Of a stretch of DNA of 64,000 nt, positions 20,891 through 32,589 are shown piece after piece. The stretch comes from Rosa chinensis (Eukaryota > Streptophyta > Magnoliopsida > Rosales > Rosaceae). Position numbers and translations under genes: made by a program. The stretch's first letter is position 1. Each line of letters opens with the position of its first letter. The stretch spans positions 18,529,501-18,593,500 of the forward strand of contig NC_037092.1 of assembly GCF_002994745.2 (NCBI RefSeq). Direction: 5' to 3'. The notes beneath the pieces were generated by a model. It saw only the letters and a program-made list of their open reading frames with translations. It was not told the origin of the DNA and did not search any database.

Positions 20891-22150
20891 GATGAACAAT
20901 TGTAGTAAATCACATACATCTTTTACCAAATAATCGCCGTCAGCATTGAAATTTTTGTTACCACTTATGATTTCAAGCATTAACACTCCATAACTGTAGA
21001 CATTGGTTTTCATGGAAAGGATGCCTGCCATGAGGTACTCGGGAGGCATGTAACCGCTGCACCAAAGGAAAAGGGAAAGCATTTAGCGCATATATACATG
21101 TATTAGCAACCAAAATTGACCACAGATGGATTAATAGTAAATTGTTTACTTACATTGTCCCACAAATTCCCGTAATTTTTACTGTCTCTTCATCATGTGC
21201 AAAAATTTTTGCTAAACCAAAATCAGCAATTTTGGGATTCATTTGTGCATCCAGCAGAACATTACTGGCTTTTATATCTCTATGAATTACTCTCAATCTG
21301 GAGTATTTGTGCGAGTAAACCAATCCTTGAGAAATTCCTTCAATTATGTTGAAACGCTTATTCCAATCTAGTAGCAAGTCACTGGATGAACCTGTCCCAT
21401 ATGTAGTTAAAAACATCAGATCACAGAGATATCATTTCTTGAACATATAGTTAAAGTCAAATTACTAAAGATTAAAGTCATAGTATTCCCCACCAAATAA
21501 ATGGTTGTTTAAACTTGAGTTTGCCATGTACTCGTATATTATAAATCTTCCGCCACCATGAATGCAAAATCCTAATATCTGAATAATGTTTATATGTTGG
21601 AGTTTCTGCATGAGTCTCAGTTCATTCTTAAACTCCTTATCTCCTTGATGTGAAGATGATGAAAGGCTTTTCACAGCTACTTCTTGTCCGGTCACCAATT
21701 TTCCCTGAATGGATAAACCAAGGTATAGAAATGTCTCAAAAGGAAAAACTACTTGCAAAATTCTATTTATTTGATTAATAAAGGTTCCATTATCTAAGCC
21801 TTAATTACCTTATAAACAGGTCCAAATCCCCCTTGTCCAATCAAATTTTCCTCAGAAAAGTTGTGTGTGGCAACCTTGATAGATGCAAAGCTGAACTCAC
21901 CCTTCGCTGGTCCATTCCTGGTAGTTCTTCTCGACCTCTTAAAGAATTTAAATTTTTTTGAAAACACTTGTTTAATGGCTCCCTGCACAATCAATTTTCT
22001 AGTTCCGCAACTTGCTGGATTGGATACAAAATTGGAGTTTGCATCATCATCCCACATGCTATCAATTTCGTCAGAATTTGTTTGGCAAAATGAGGATGCT
22101 ACTTCTACTTCCTGTTCCATGATGGGAATTATAACTTCATCACACCGTTG
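20479..22150 (-). CDS. Receptor-type Ser/Thr kinase domain (SD1/CRK-like) without ectodomain
   Basis: Five minus-strand exons fit: 21809 to about 22150, 21494-21704, 21154-21391, 20918-21056 and 20479-20787, with GT-AG junctions in phase. They encode [22 protein letters not shown], the P-loop [16 protein letters not shown] (catalytic Lys), [31 protein letters not shown] and the C-lobe end [20 protein letters not shown]. This is the kinase type of S-domain and cysteine-rich receptor kinases. No signal peptide, lectin or cysteine domain and no membrane helix precede it. The sequence before the kinase (CRCDEV-like, then [15 protein letters not shown]) is unlike a receptor juxtamembrane region and might be the tail of the MAPKKK directly upstream. 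One conserved residue is changed: TNVYSYG where the family has DVYSFG. The 5' boundary is uncertain. Confidence 0.7.
20857..20888. repeat. TA microsatellite
   Basis: About 16 TA units in the last intron of the receptor-type kinase, next to the donor side of exon 4. Confidence 0.9.
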
Positions 22151-22298
22151 ACAGGATTGCAGTTCCAATTTCAATACAGAAAATTAAGTGCCACTGAATG
22201 TCCATATATAAACACACACAATATATATTTATGAAAAGAAAGCAATAAAATCGTGAAAAATAACCATAACAAATTGTATGACCACATTCAACACCAAC

Positions 22299-25040
22299 CA
22301 TGACTGCAGAATTCTGAGATTCCACATCTTTCCCAGTTAAAAAAGGATGCTGCATGCAATTGATAGAGAAGATGTATGAATATCAGAAGTTGAAAAGAAG
22401 ATATTTGGAATTAGACACTACTAGCAGACAACGCTACACACACAAATTCCAAATAGGAATACATTTAATGATATATTGCACAGCACAAGATTTCCCATTT
22501 CATAAAAACAAAACTTAAAACTAATTCAATAACTATTTACCTTAAGCAACTCAGATGCGGATGGCCTTACAGTTGGTTCCCTACCAGTAGACAACAGTAA
22601 ATATAAATCCAAATAAACAAGTAGTTGACTAGTTGGAACATGAAAATCATTACTCTATATCATCATATACCCTAAATAAGAAATGTTCAACACAGCATAT
22701 ATCTAGGAGATGTATTCAAACTAAAAAAATTACAAGATCGGGCAAGAACATTAGCATTAGCATACTTTTGCAGACATTCGTGCAGAAAATCTTTTGCTGC
22801 AGGAGAAAGATGATCAGGGATTGGTGGATGAGACTTGCTTGTCCCTACACAATAAAAGAAAGTAGCAACCTAAAGGAACATGCCATTAGTGCAAGAATTT
22901 TGACAGAGACCTTTCTTACATTAATTTGAAGATATCAGTACGTAGAGTGATTACCGTTTCAAACTGTTGGTTCCAAGGAGGAATTCCAGTGGCCATCTCA
23001 ATCACAGTGCATCCAACGCTCCATATATCTGCAGAGCTAGCAAATCACATGTTCTCATATATCAATATATCTTACTATTTATCCCATAAATAAATTGTAA
23101 TATATATATAAACAAATATTTTAAATGGATCCTTAAATAATTACATACAAAGAACCTTTTGTAGTTTGTATGAGTGTGTGTGTTTTTCTTTTCCTTCTTT
23201 TCCGTATTTAGGACAAGCTGGAATTCATGGTTCAAAATATATTCCTACAGAGCAGTCCTTAGCAAGATTATACCTCCAAACAAGAGTTCAGACAACTTGC
23301 TTTGCTTTTGGCACACTTATATTATCACTTTTTCTTTTTCAAATTCACTGTTCTCAGAGGATACCTCTACTCCAATTCCTCTTTACATATTGTTACATTT
23401 CTCATTCTATCAAGAAACCTCTCTATGTTACCCAAAGTCTAATTAACAAAATAAAACTACATCTCATGTATCATCAAATAACATGCCTGTAGCATAGCCA
23501 ATGGTAAAAGGGTAATAATAGTGCCTACAAGTCATGACCAGTCCCACAAATGACTTCAGGAGCCATCCAGTATGGTGTACCCCTTGTAGGCTTTGCACCT
23601 GAAACGGCTGCCTGAAATGCACCTCACAATTAGATGGGGTTTGCATAATGAACACTACACATATACAAACAAAATTTAAGGCAATGTATGAACCAACTCA
23701 TATCCACCTGTTTGGATGCACCAAAATCTGCTAGTTTAATGCGCCCTTTATTATCAACAAGGATATTTGCTGCCTGGAAATTTATAAGCAATACATAGTA
23801 TAGATGATTACACAATGAAAAGTTTAGGACAAGGGTGTCAAACACTATACATGCATTATATCACTAGCAGGTAAGGCAGAGTACCTTAATGTCCCCATGT
23901 ATGATTCCTTTTTTGTGTAAATATTCTAGTGCCAGCAACAACTGCTTGGTGAATCTTTTTATCACCTGCTCAACAATTTAGATCAGAAATGAAGAACATA
24001 ACTAACACAGAGAACAAGGGACTACCGGATCATCTCTGCTTTTTCAACAACTTCTGCATTCAGAACACACCTACAGATACAAAAATTTAGCCAACAAAAA
24101 GCTTACAGGAACAGAGAAAGATCCAAATTTCTCCAATAGTGCTTGTATGGATCCTCCAGGTACATATTCCAACAGCATAGTTAAGGTTTCATCCTCCCTC
24201 TCGGTTCCTAAACATCTCTAAGAAACCAAAACCAATTACAGGGTCAGAAATGTGGAATACTTCAAGACATCACTAGTTAAAACAGATAAAAGAAATTCCC
24301 ACTCACAATAATTTTCGGATGCGACAGGTTTTCTAAAGCTTGAAGCACCTTGGTATGAGCCTACTAGCATTAAAACCACTAATTAGAAAGTCAAAAACAG
24401 CTCACAAATTATACATCAATTAGCAATTTACCATATTTGCCAAAGAAGTGATATGACAAACTGCAGAACCAAAACTTTCATGACTGAAATTTATTTAGGA
24501 AAAACCTCCAACACCAACACCTTAGCCAAATAAATTTAAAGGGACTAGTAATAAAAGAAAGAACACAAATAAAACTTAATCAAAACAGGGAAGAAAGAAC
24601 CAAAAAGAACACTAAACTAAAACTACCAAAACACAGATTAACTAGCTAGTCAAAGAACGAAACCAAACCAACGAAAACCTTAACACCCAAGACAGCACAA
24701 AGGCAATATCAAAATTGGACCTCACTAATAGCAAATAAGCTCTCCGGATTCAATTGGGAAAACCCCTCTTGGACCAATACCAAAACCTAAGTCAAATCCA
24801 TACAAAAGTAACAATGCAAAAAAATAAACACAACCCAACCAAAACTTAACAAAACCCTGATTAACAGCCAAAACAGGACAAAGCCAATAAAAAAAAAAAA
24901 AATTGAACCTCTTTTGCAGCAATAAGCTCTCCGGATTCGGTATTCATGCCCATGTAAACACGGCCAAAGGCCCCGGAACCGATCAAATCGCCCTTCTGCC
25001 ATTGAATCGAGGCTGCTTCGTCTCTGGGGATTGAAGACAT
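22299..25040 (-). CDS. ANP/NPK1-type MAPKKK kinase domain, ten exons
   Basis: Exons at 24909-25040, 24307-24360, 24107-24217, 23885-23965, 23708-23773, 23529-23611, 22955-23036, 22766-22869, 22541-22580 and 22299-22349 join without a break into 268 residues starting ATG at 25038-25040. Motifs in order are [12 protein letters not shown] (P-loop), ELIAAKE (catalytic Lys), [73 protein letters not shown] and [17 protein letters not shown]. This is the ANP1/NPK1 class, which drives cytokinesis and oxidative-stress MAPK cascades. The catalytic-loop Arg of HRD is Gly, and the segment around helix C is a few residues shorter than usual. The long regulatory tail of ANP proteins is missing. Reading through the last donor gives a short tail and stop, or else splicing joins it to the kinase downstream. 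Confidence 0.75.
24640..24765 (-). repeat. Partial duplicate of the exon 1/intron 1 border of the MAPKKK
   Basis: GCAA.TAAGCTCTCCGGATTC at about 24731-24752 and its flank repeat the end of exon 1 and the start of intron 1 (24850-24940). The duplicate is diverged and would not encode a usable exon. Confidence 0.6.
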
Positions 25041-25431
25041 TGGTAGTCAAGGTTTTAGCCAGACTGGATTTTTCAAATGCAATGATTCATTTCATCTTGA
25101 AGATTTATTCTTTTACTGATGAAAACTTGAACCATCCCATGTTCGACTGGGGTCCAGTAAACCAGAAGCGCCATCCGAGGATTTTTATACTTGCTTTCAC
25201 TTTGACTTGGTCTAGACTCTAGAAGAAAATGCAATCAATGAACGTGGAAATTACATTGCAGCTTCTCCATACTCTGCTGTTTTCTAACGGAAACAATTAG
25301 AAAAATGCTAAGTTTACTGAAGTGCCATGTTCTGTGGCTCATGCATATTTTCATGGATGCTGCTTTTGTAGTTCCTTCTTTCAAGGACGACGCGCTTCAT
25401 GGCCTCTGAAATATGTAGTAAATTTTAAAAA
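25041..25431. other. 5' flank of the MAPKKK
   Basis: No gene seen. Expected to hold the promoter of the minus-strand MAPKKK, but no clear element can be named. Confidence 0.35.
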
Positions 25432-25905
25432 AGGGAAATTTCCTTTTACCCTAATTCTAGGGAAGTTTTTCCCTCTTACAACACTCACTTTTTTTTCTTC
25501 TCACTTATCCATAATAACTCTTATAATATTTGCATTATAAGTTTTCTCTAATATTCAATTAAGTTTTCTTTTTCTTTTTTAGACTATTTTGCCCTCACAC
25601 CTCACATAGAGAGAGAAAGTGAAAGAGAGAGAGAAGTTATAAGAGACTTCCTCGGAGGTCTCCGAATTTGGCCTGAAACCTCACCAGAAGTAATCGGATG
25701 TTGGTCGCCGGACTTCACCAGACTTCACCGAATGTCTCTAAAGAGTCATCGCAAAATCTAATAGGTCATTGGAGAGGTCGGGGAGACTTTTATTGCCCCC
25801 AATAAAAACTAATAAAAGTTTTATTGTCCCTCAATAAAAGATGTTATTGCCCCTCAATAAAAATTTTACTGAAAAGTTTTATTGAAGGTCAATAATCAGT
25901 CGAAA
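25432..25905. mobile_element. Mutator-like element remnant related to the one at 42.2 kb
   Basis: The left edge (GGGAAATTTCCTTTTACCC, then TTCTAGGGAAG.TTTTTCCC) parallels the terminal inverted repeat of the Mutator-like element at 42176. The interior shows the same GA-rich tract, a Gly/Pro-rich-looking GC region and a run of TTATTGCCCC.CAATAAAA units. No right terminus was found. Confidence 0.5.
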
Positions 25906-27306
25906 ATGAAGACATTCTTAATTTTGATGTACATCAAACACTTCTAGTCAATAATTGCTCCTTTATTTTTAAAAGCAATACTCTGTATATGTTCTAAGAA
26001 CAAACCTAAGACTAGTTATTGAGATGCGGTTATAGTTCAAGAGACATAACACCTTGTTGACCATAAATTCTATCAAATCTGGTGTTTTTGGTCTTCAATA
26101 ACGAAACCAACCCAAACCACTATTCCGGGGAATTCGGTGTCGAAACTAGCAAATCAGTAGCTAGCCCTGATTAGACTCTGAATTACGGTAAGTTCGGCTT
26201 TGAGATTATAGCTGTCTCGGTTGGTTTTTCCGGTGTATCCTGACAGAATGTGATACCTGTTACTATTTATAAGGATGACTCTGAGACCTGTCAAAGGAAA
26301 GACACACCGTCTGTGGGACAGACCAAACTAGTCGGTCTATACCTCTGATGCTCAAGTCAAATTATATAAATAATTTGATAGCGTAACAGTGAGAGATAAG
26401 AAGTTATTACCCTTAATGAAGGTTGTTAAATTGACTTATGTAATCTCAATAAGGAAAGAGGTTTCCCTATTCTTCGATGTGGGACACAGTCCACTAGTTT
26501 GCAGGTTCTGGTGCACACTTTTGGAGGCATTTCCAGGCTCGGTGGTGCCTGCCATTAAGAACAAGAAGAAGAGAGAGACTTCTGATGACCTCCTTCATTA
26601 GGTTAATTAACTGCTAATAAAGACATTTACAATACTTCATCTAGTTCTTGTTGAGGGTACAACAAGCCGGCCATCATCAACAGTCAGTGAGGGTGGAGTT
26701 CCAGAGGGAATGCAAGCATATATCACCGTTCTCACCAGTACGTAAATATGCACAGAGCTTCTGCATCCCACACAACTGCATCAAGATTTCTATGCCACTC
26801 ATTGAGTCATTTCATTCATAAACTGTAGTAGAGTGTTGAAGTTCATCTCTACTCCCCGATTATCTTACCGCGGTATCGCTTCAATATTATCGCAACACGT
26901 ACACATGAATAGGTGCAGGTGCTCAGATGGATAATGTGTGGAGTAGCACCCATTATGCAATGATGTCTAACAACGTACTCCACCGACTTAGTTATAGCAA
27001 CAAGTTGAGGGTGCATGCCATTTTAGTCACGGTTAAAATTGGGTTTAAGGCGCTCCATAACAAATTAAAACACCAAAATGATTATGATTCATCCTCCAGT
27101 ACAAAAAAAAATGACCATATTGGGGACAAAAGATCACTCATACCCTGACAATAACCAAGATCGAAGTGACACTTTCGTAAGATGAATTTGATAGTTTCGT
27201 AATTTCTTCAGGACACATGGAAAACTTGGTTGTAATACCCAGTGAAGTTGATACGTGGAAAGAGAAAAGACGGAGACCTTTCAGTTACTAACACAAATTA
27301 TTGAAT
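25906..27306. other. Intergenic, nothing recognised
   Basis: Open stretches here are short and show no known motif. No RNA gene or complete transposon found. Confidence 0.4.
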
Positions 27307-27314
27307 ACTCAAAG

Positions 27315-28213
27315 TAGAGGTGGCAAACGGGCCGGGCCGGCCCATTTTAAGCGGGCCTAGTCGTGCTTCGTGTAGTGTTTGGGCCGGCCCATTTATTATC
27401 GTGCCGGGCTCGTGCCGGCCCATTTACTTAAACATTAAGCCCGGCCCGGCCCATGGCCCGAGCCCATATCATGCCGGGCCGTGCTCGTGCCTGGTCAATA
27501 ACGGGCCGTGCTCGTGCCTACCCACTATAAAACACAATTTTAAAATCTTAATTTGAACAAATAAAAATTAATTTTATTTAACTATTTAGAAAATTAAAAT
27601 AAATTAAGTTCTACAACGTTTTTCTTAATCTTAGCTTTTTAAGATTAGATTTCTAATAATTTTTTATATTCCACTATAAGAAAGAAAGGAAAAAAAAACT
27701 TAAAATATATTGTTTTTAGTATATTATTGTGAGATTAATCTTTATTAAACTTTCCTTCATTCTATAGTTGTATTATTATGAGATTAGTCTTTATTAATAA
27801 ACATATTTAATATTAAGAAAAAATACTTATGTCAAAACAAAGATATAATGTTTTGTTTCATTATTTTGACAATATAAAAGAAAGCATTGGTGGAATTGTC
27901 ATGAGATTTTAAATAAAAATGTCTCATATTCAAATCTCATCATTGTAGTTTTTTAATATTTTTAAAAACAAAATGAAATTTTGTGTTTGTAACGGGCCGG
28001 CCCACAATATGTCGTGCTCGGGCTGTACCGGGCCCATTACGGGCTCGGGCCTGGTCTGGCCAATGGGCCAATATTCTTAGGCCCAGCCCGACCCATTATT
28101 CTAACGTGCTCGGGCCGTGCCGGGCCACTCACGGGCTTGGGCCGTGCCGGGCCGCTTTTAAACGTGCCAGGCCCGTGCCGTGCTCGTGCTTAGTGGCCCG
28201 TTTGCCACCTCTA
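27315..28213. mobile_element. Non-autonomous hAT element, 0.9 kb, 8-bp target duplication
   Basis: Termini are TAGAGGTGGCAAACGGGCC and its inverse GGCCCGTTTGCCACCTCTA. Flanking ACTCAAAG occurs at 27307-27314 and 28214-28221, a perfect 8-bp duplication typical of hAT elements. Both subterminal regions are packed with GGGCCGGGCC/GTGCTCGTGCC-type words in both orientations, while the middle is AT-rich and has no transposase. It must have been moved by a transposase made elsewhere. Confidence 0.9.
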
Positions 28214-28360
28214 ACTCAAAGTAAAGATCAAATAGGAAGTGCTTTGGGAATCATGAACATTTATTTTTTTTCCAATTCATCATGAATATGAGACACTTCT
28301 ATAATTTATTAGCTTCTTAATCGATGTGTGATTTTAATTACAATCAAATGGGGAGGCTAA

Positions 28361-28622
28361 GAGCAAGTTCACCCGTTGAGGTTGGCTGGTCAAGACTATT
28401 CACTGCTTTTTGCCTTTCATTTCCACATTTTTTCTTGACCAGTCAGATACTGTTCACAAAAAGTCACTCTGGATCACTTTCTGGGTCAATTTCTTGACCT
28501 GCTAACTGACATTTGGTGACTTTTTGTGAACAGTGTCTGACTGGTCAAGAAAAATGGTGGAAATGAGAGGCAAAAAACAGTGAATAGTCTTGACTAACTA
28601 ACTTCAACGGGTAGACTTGCTC
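28361..28622. mobile_element. Foldback MITE, 262 bp, TAA target duplication
   Basis: The two halves are long inverted repeats: GAGCAAGTTCACCCGTTGA opposite TCAACGGGTAGACTTGCTC, continuing through a CTTGACCAGTCAGA/TCTGACTGGTCAAG pair. TAA lies on each side (28358-28360, 28623-28625). The pattern fits a Tourist-type PIF/Harbinger MITE. It lies just upstream of the dead methyltransferase copy. Confidence 0.8.
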
Positions 28623-29119
28623 TAAAAGTTTTCACTTTTTTGTTTTTTTTTTTTATATATCAAAGAAGGTAGGCTAACGTTTCCATGGTCTTATTAAGTA
28701 CATAGATGAAGAGAAAAGAAAAGACTAAGAAGAACAAGAAATCTCAAGCTAAAAAGATCGATCAAGAGCAATTGCATGGCTTTGAGAAATGGATTAAGCA
28801 CTACAGCAGCAACCAAACCATACTGCTAGTCGGAGAAGGAGACTTCTCGTTTGCTCTTTGCTTAGCTAGACAATTTGGCTCTGGTAGGAACATGATTGCA
28901 ACTTCTCCCGACTCCAAAGGTATTAGCTCAACAAACTGACTTTGTGTTAGCGCTATTGTAGTTTCTTTATTATCTTGTGCATACATTTCTTTTTGAAATG
29001 TTTGGTACTGAACCAAATGCATGAGAAAAATATAAATGGACCGAACAGTTAATTTATTCCCCAAACTCTTCAAATAAGAGATTTCCAGCTGATTGAAAAT
29101 TGTATTTGTGTAGCACTCA

Positions 29120-29754
29120 TATTTTTAGAGAAGGGAACGCAACAGCGGACAAGATGGCAAATTTAGGTGTTTCAAGTGACTCGTTTACTTGGTATGCTAG
29201 TCCTCCTGTTGAGCTTCACAGGTACTTGCAAGTTGATTTTTTGGGACTCCCAAATTATTGTTTTTCATTTTGATAAATGGTTGCTTATTTAATGCTTGCA
29301 AGTGGCATGATGAAGGAAGTTATTATGGTTGCCGAGATGATCCTGTTGGTTTGTTATTATTGCTCACGCCTTGTCAGAGGCTTATATTTCTAGGAAGTTG
29401 TGCGCAAGGTTACCTACATGATCAACTGCATGAAGCTGCAAGGGAAAATTTGGCATATTTTGGGTGCTAGCCTTTTAATTTCATGGCTGTTTCTTTCTTT
29501 TAGAATTGTACATGAGGGGGAAGTTCCTCTTCTCTCCTCTTTTGTTGTCTTTTTCTTCTTTATTTGGACTTTGTATTTTTTCTCTTTATTATTAATAATT
29601 TGAATAGGGGGACGGGCGGTAGGTTCCCAGAGTGGGGCAGACCCTTCACCTTCGGGTTTGAGGATGGGACAAGTTCCCTACATCGTCTGCCTCCGAGGAG
29701 CTATAATCGTCTAATCCCTTATTCTTTAAAAAATAAAAAAAAAATAAAAAAAAG
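29120..29754 (+). mobile_element. 5'-truncated LINE 3' end
   Basis: Near 29130-29270 the frame reads EGNATADKMANLGVSSDSFTW, the C-terminal end of the RNase H domain carried by plant LINEs, followed by a 3' UTR-like stretch and a poly-A tail with interspersed T at about 29729-29753. The left join is at about 29117, where similarity to the intron of the 40.3-kb gene stops. The tail abuts GGGGAGTTG of exon 2. Confidence 0.7.
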
Positions 29755-30162
29755 GGGAGTTGATCAAATATTCAAAACCTATGAACAATTTGAGGAAGTT
29801 AGAGAGCAGAGGATGCCAATTTTGGATGGGGTGGATGTCAACACCATGCTCCATCACCCTGAACTTAATAACAAACAGTTTGATCGAATAATTTATAACT
29901 TTCCTCATGCTGGCCGGTTACGTGAAAGGCCGCCGTCGTTCATCAGAAAAGAATAAGTCCCAAATTTTGTAAGTTTAATCGTATAGAGTAATGCATACAT
30001 GTTGAAATTAAATCCTGGATCAGCTGCTTTTGTTTTTGAGAAAAAGTCATAGACAGTTCAAAAACTTTCAGTCAATCGACACTTTACATACATCCATAAG
30101 ATATCCTTGTGTCCATAAGTGCGCTGTTAGTGTGCATTTTTAGTGTTTACATTTGTTGTTTC

Positions 30163-30341
30163 TGTTGAAGGATATCGACATAATGTGTGCCTCTACAAAC
30201 TAGGGTTTAGAGTTGTAATAGGAAAGTACCCTAGGTATACTAATTGTATTCCGATTCTGTTACCTTTTGTGTACTCTGTAAACTCCCTATATAAAGGGCT
30301 CCTATTATCAATAATAAACACAATTCTATTCTCCTACAACA
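30163..30341 (+). repeat. 5' LTR of the 6.1-kb copia element
   Basis: 179 bp, TG...CA, with a TATATAAAGGG promoter-like box about 50 bp before its end. A primer-site-like CGTTATCAGCACGAG follows directly. Confidence 0.92.
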
Positions 30342-30739
30342 CGTTATCAGCACGAGTTCTAACCCTAGCTTCAAGAAAAAAAAACTTTTCTCTCTGCCGC
30401 CAACCCAAAAACAAAAAAAGGAGAGACCGACTAACAGCAGCGCCCCCGTGCCCACGTCGACGCCTTCCAGCCATCCCAGCAGCCCCAGCAACTTGCCGCG
30501 CACTACTGCTGCCCCGCAACACCTGCTGCCAGCAGCCCCGCGCCTTGCCAAACCCAGCAGCCCGACCTACAGCCATCCCAGCAGCCGCGCAGACCTGCAG
30601 CCATCCCAGCAACCGTGCCGACCTGCAGCCGAGCAGCCCAGAAGCCCCGCTGCCGAAGCTGCCTGCCTACGCCCCTGCAAAGCCCGCCCGCCTGCTTGTC
30701 TTGCGATAGAAAGAAAGAAAAACTAGAAAAACCCAGAAG

Positions 30740-30925
30740 AAGAGAGAAGAAAACGTGGAAGAAGAAGAAAGAGAATAAGAAAAGCAAAAGTGGGCCCAGA
30801 AGAAAGAAGAGACAGAAAAAGAAAAAAAAATAAAAGAAAAGAAAGAAGAAAGAGAAGAAGAAAGAGAAGAAAACGTGGAAGAAGAAGAAAGAGAATAAGA
30901 AAAGGAAAAGTGGGCCCAGAAGAAA
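30740..30925 (+). repeat. Purine-rich repeat in the copia leader
   Basis: A block with GAAAACGTGGAAGAAGAAG and AGTGGGCCCAGAAGAAAG occurs twice about 118 bp apart, within a GA-rich leader between the 5' LTR and gag. Open frames on either strand here are compositional artefacts. Confidence 0.7.
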
Positions 30926-31479
30926 GAAAAGAAAGAAAAGAAAAAAAAAGAGAAGAAAGAAGAAGACCCGGCCGGCCAGAAAAAGAAAAAAAGAAAGAAA
31001 GAAGAAAACAAGGGAAAGAGGAAAGCCCAAAGAACAACAGCCCAGAAAAAAAAAACACGCCTGCTCCAACACGCGCGTGTCCTCAACTAAAGAACAATCA
31101 CGTAAGTTTTTATAATTAAGGTTGCTGCTTTCTTGTATTTAAATTCCTTTTATTTTCTGCAAATATTGGAATATATGTTGCCAAATGATTTTGATATTTA
31201 ACAAAGCGGAATTGTGGGGATTCACGCTTAACGAACTAAGAATGTTCATAATTATACGAACTAAGAGTGTTCGTGTGAACTAAGAGCGTTCACAATGCTT
31301 GGACTAAGAGCGTCCGTAAGCATCAAATTGTGACCATATCAAAACATCATTGTTGGTCTAATCCAAAAGAGATTCTTGGAAATTGATTTCTTGGTAGCAT
31401 AGCTCGGAAATCCTATTATTTTTAGTTTTCGTGGAAGTTTAGCTCCGAAACTAATATATCTTCTCTTCTTATTTTCAGG

Positions 31480-32589
31480 ATGTCGAATGAACCTAGACTC
31501 GACTTTCCCATGCTTGACTCAACAGGCTCGGATTACCACAGTTGGGTAACCGATGTTGAGAATCATCTCACTTCCAAGGGAATATTACCCATAATCCAGG
31601 CACCTAACCCGAATATTGAGTTCAACCGAACATCTACAAAGCATGCTCAAGCAGTTATCTTGATGCGACGCCATATGGACAAGGCACTCAGATTGGAGTA
31701 TATGTCGATCAAGAATGCAAGAGAGCTATGGGTAGCGCTAGAAGAGCGCTTTGGCAATGTCCAAGATTCCCTCCTCCCTGACTTGAAGGTTCAATGGAAC
31801 AATCTGCGCTTTGCTGACTTCAAGTCTGTTGCTGAATATAATTCAGAAGCTCTTCGCATACAGTCCATGTTGAGGTTTTGTGGACAACCTGTCACAGAGC
31901 AAGAGCTAATTGAGAAAACTCTCTCCACCTTCCCTGTTTCAGCCATTGTGGTATCAAAGCAATACCGTACTGAAGTCAATGCTGGACGGATCACGAGGTT
32001 TCATCAGCTTATCAATATTATATCTGTAGCTGAGAAACATGATAACATACTCGTGAGGAATTATAATTCAAGGCCCATTGGAACTAAGAGCATTCATGAG
32101 GCGAATTATAATGCACCCAAAGGAGGGCGCAAGGAGCGGTACCCTAAGAATGGGGGACATGAGGGACGTTTGGGCCCATATAACCGCCCTAACCAGGAAG
32201 GAAACCGCAAGTTTGGTGTGGATACACGTGGTGGTAATGCCACACGTGGGAGAGGGGGTCGTGGTATCCCTAGCCGTAATGGTGGCTCAATGGGTCGTGG
32301 TGGTGGCACCAACCCTCCTAGGGAACGCCCGCAACGTGCACAACGTGCACCTCAATTAAAGGGAGGCAACCGCAATGATGAGTGTCATCGATGTGGATCA
32401 ATTGAGCATTGGTTCAAGCAATGCAAGGCAAGTGAGGAACTAGCTGCAAGCAACAGGGCATATAGAGACATGAGAGAGCAAGAAGTGTACCTTGCAGAAG
32501 AAGAAGAAGATGGTGGAGATGTCAATCTCACGATAGAGGACTTCAAAGCTGAAGATGAAGTGCACATGGATGCAACAGACTTTGATTAG
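31480..32589 (+). CDS. gag: Copia gag polyprotein, intact
   Basis: A 369-residue frame with the UBN2/gag-type domain of plant copia elements: GSDYHSWVTDVENHL near the start, then ARELWVALEERFG, SEALRIQSMLRFCGQPVTEQELIEK-type text (cut here), a basic Gly/Arg-rich linker, and one zinc knuckle CHRCGSIEHWFKQC (CX2CX4HX4C) near residue 302. Gag assembles the particle that packages the element's RNA. It ends with TAG before the expected protease. It is the only undamaged gene of the element. Confidence 0.9.
   Translation: MSNEPRLDFPMLDSTGSDYHSWVTDVENHLTSKGILPIIQAPNPNIEFNRTSTKHAQAVILMRRHMDKALRLEYMSIKNARELWVALEERFGNVQDSLLPDLKVQWNNLRFADFKSVAEYNSEALRIQSMLRFCGQPVTEQELIEKTLSTFPVSAIVVSKQYRTEVNAGRITRFHQLINIISVAEKHDNILVRNYNSRPIGTKSIHEANYNAPKGGRKERYPKNGGHEGRLGPYNRPNQEGNRKFGVDTRGGNATRGRGGRGIPSRNGGSMGRGGGTNPPRERPQRAQRAPQLKGGNRNDECHRCGSIEHWFKQCKASEELAASNRAYRDMREQEVYLAEEEEDGGDVNLTIEDFKAEDEVHMDATDFD

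Noticed and set aside
30503..31119. Several long open frames on both strands rich in Phe/Ser/Leu or Lys/Arg/Glu
   Set aside because: They come from the purine-rich leader of the copia element; composition alone keeps stops away and no domain is present.
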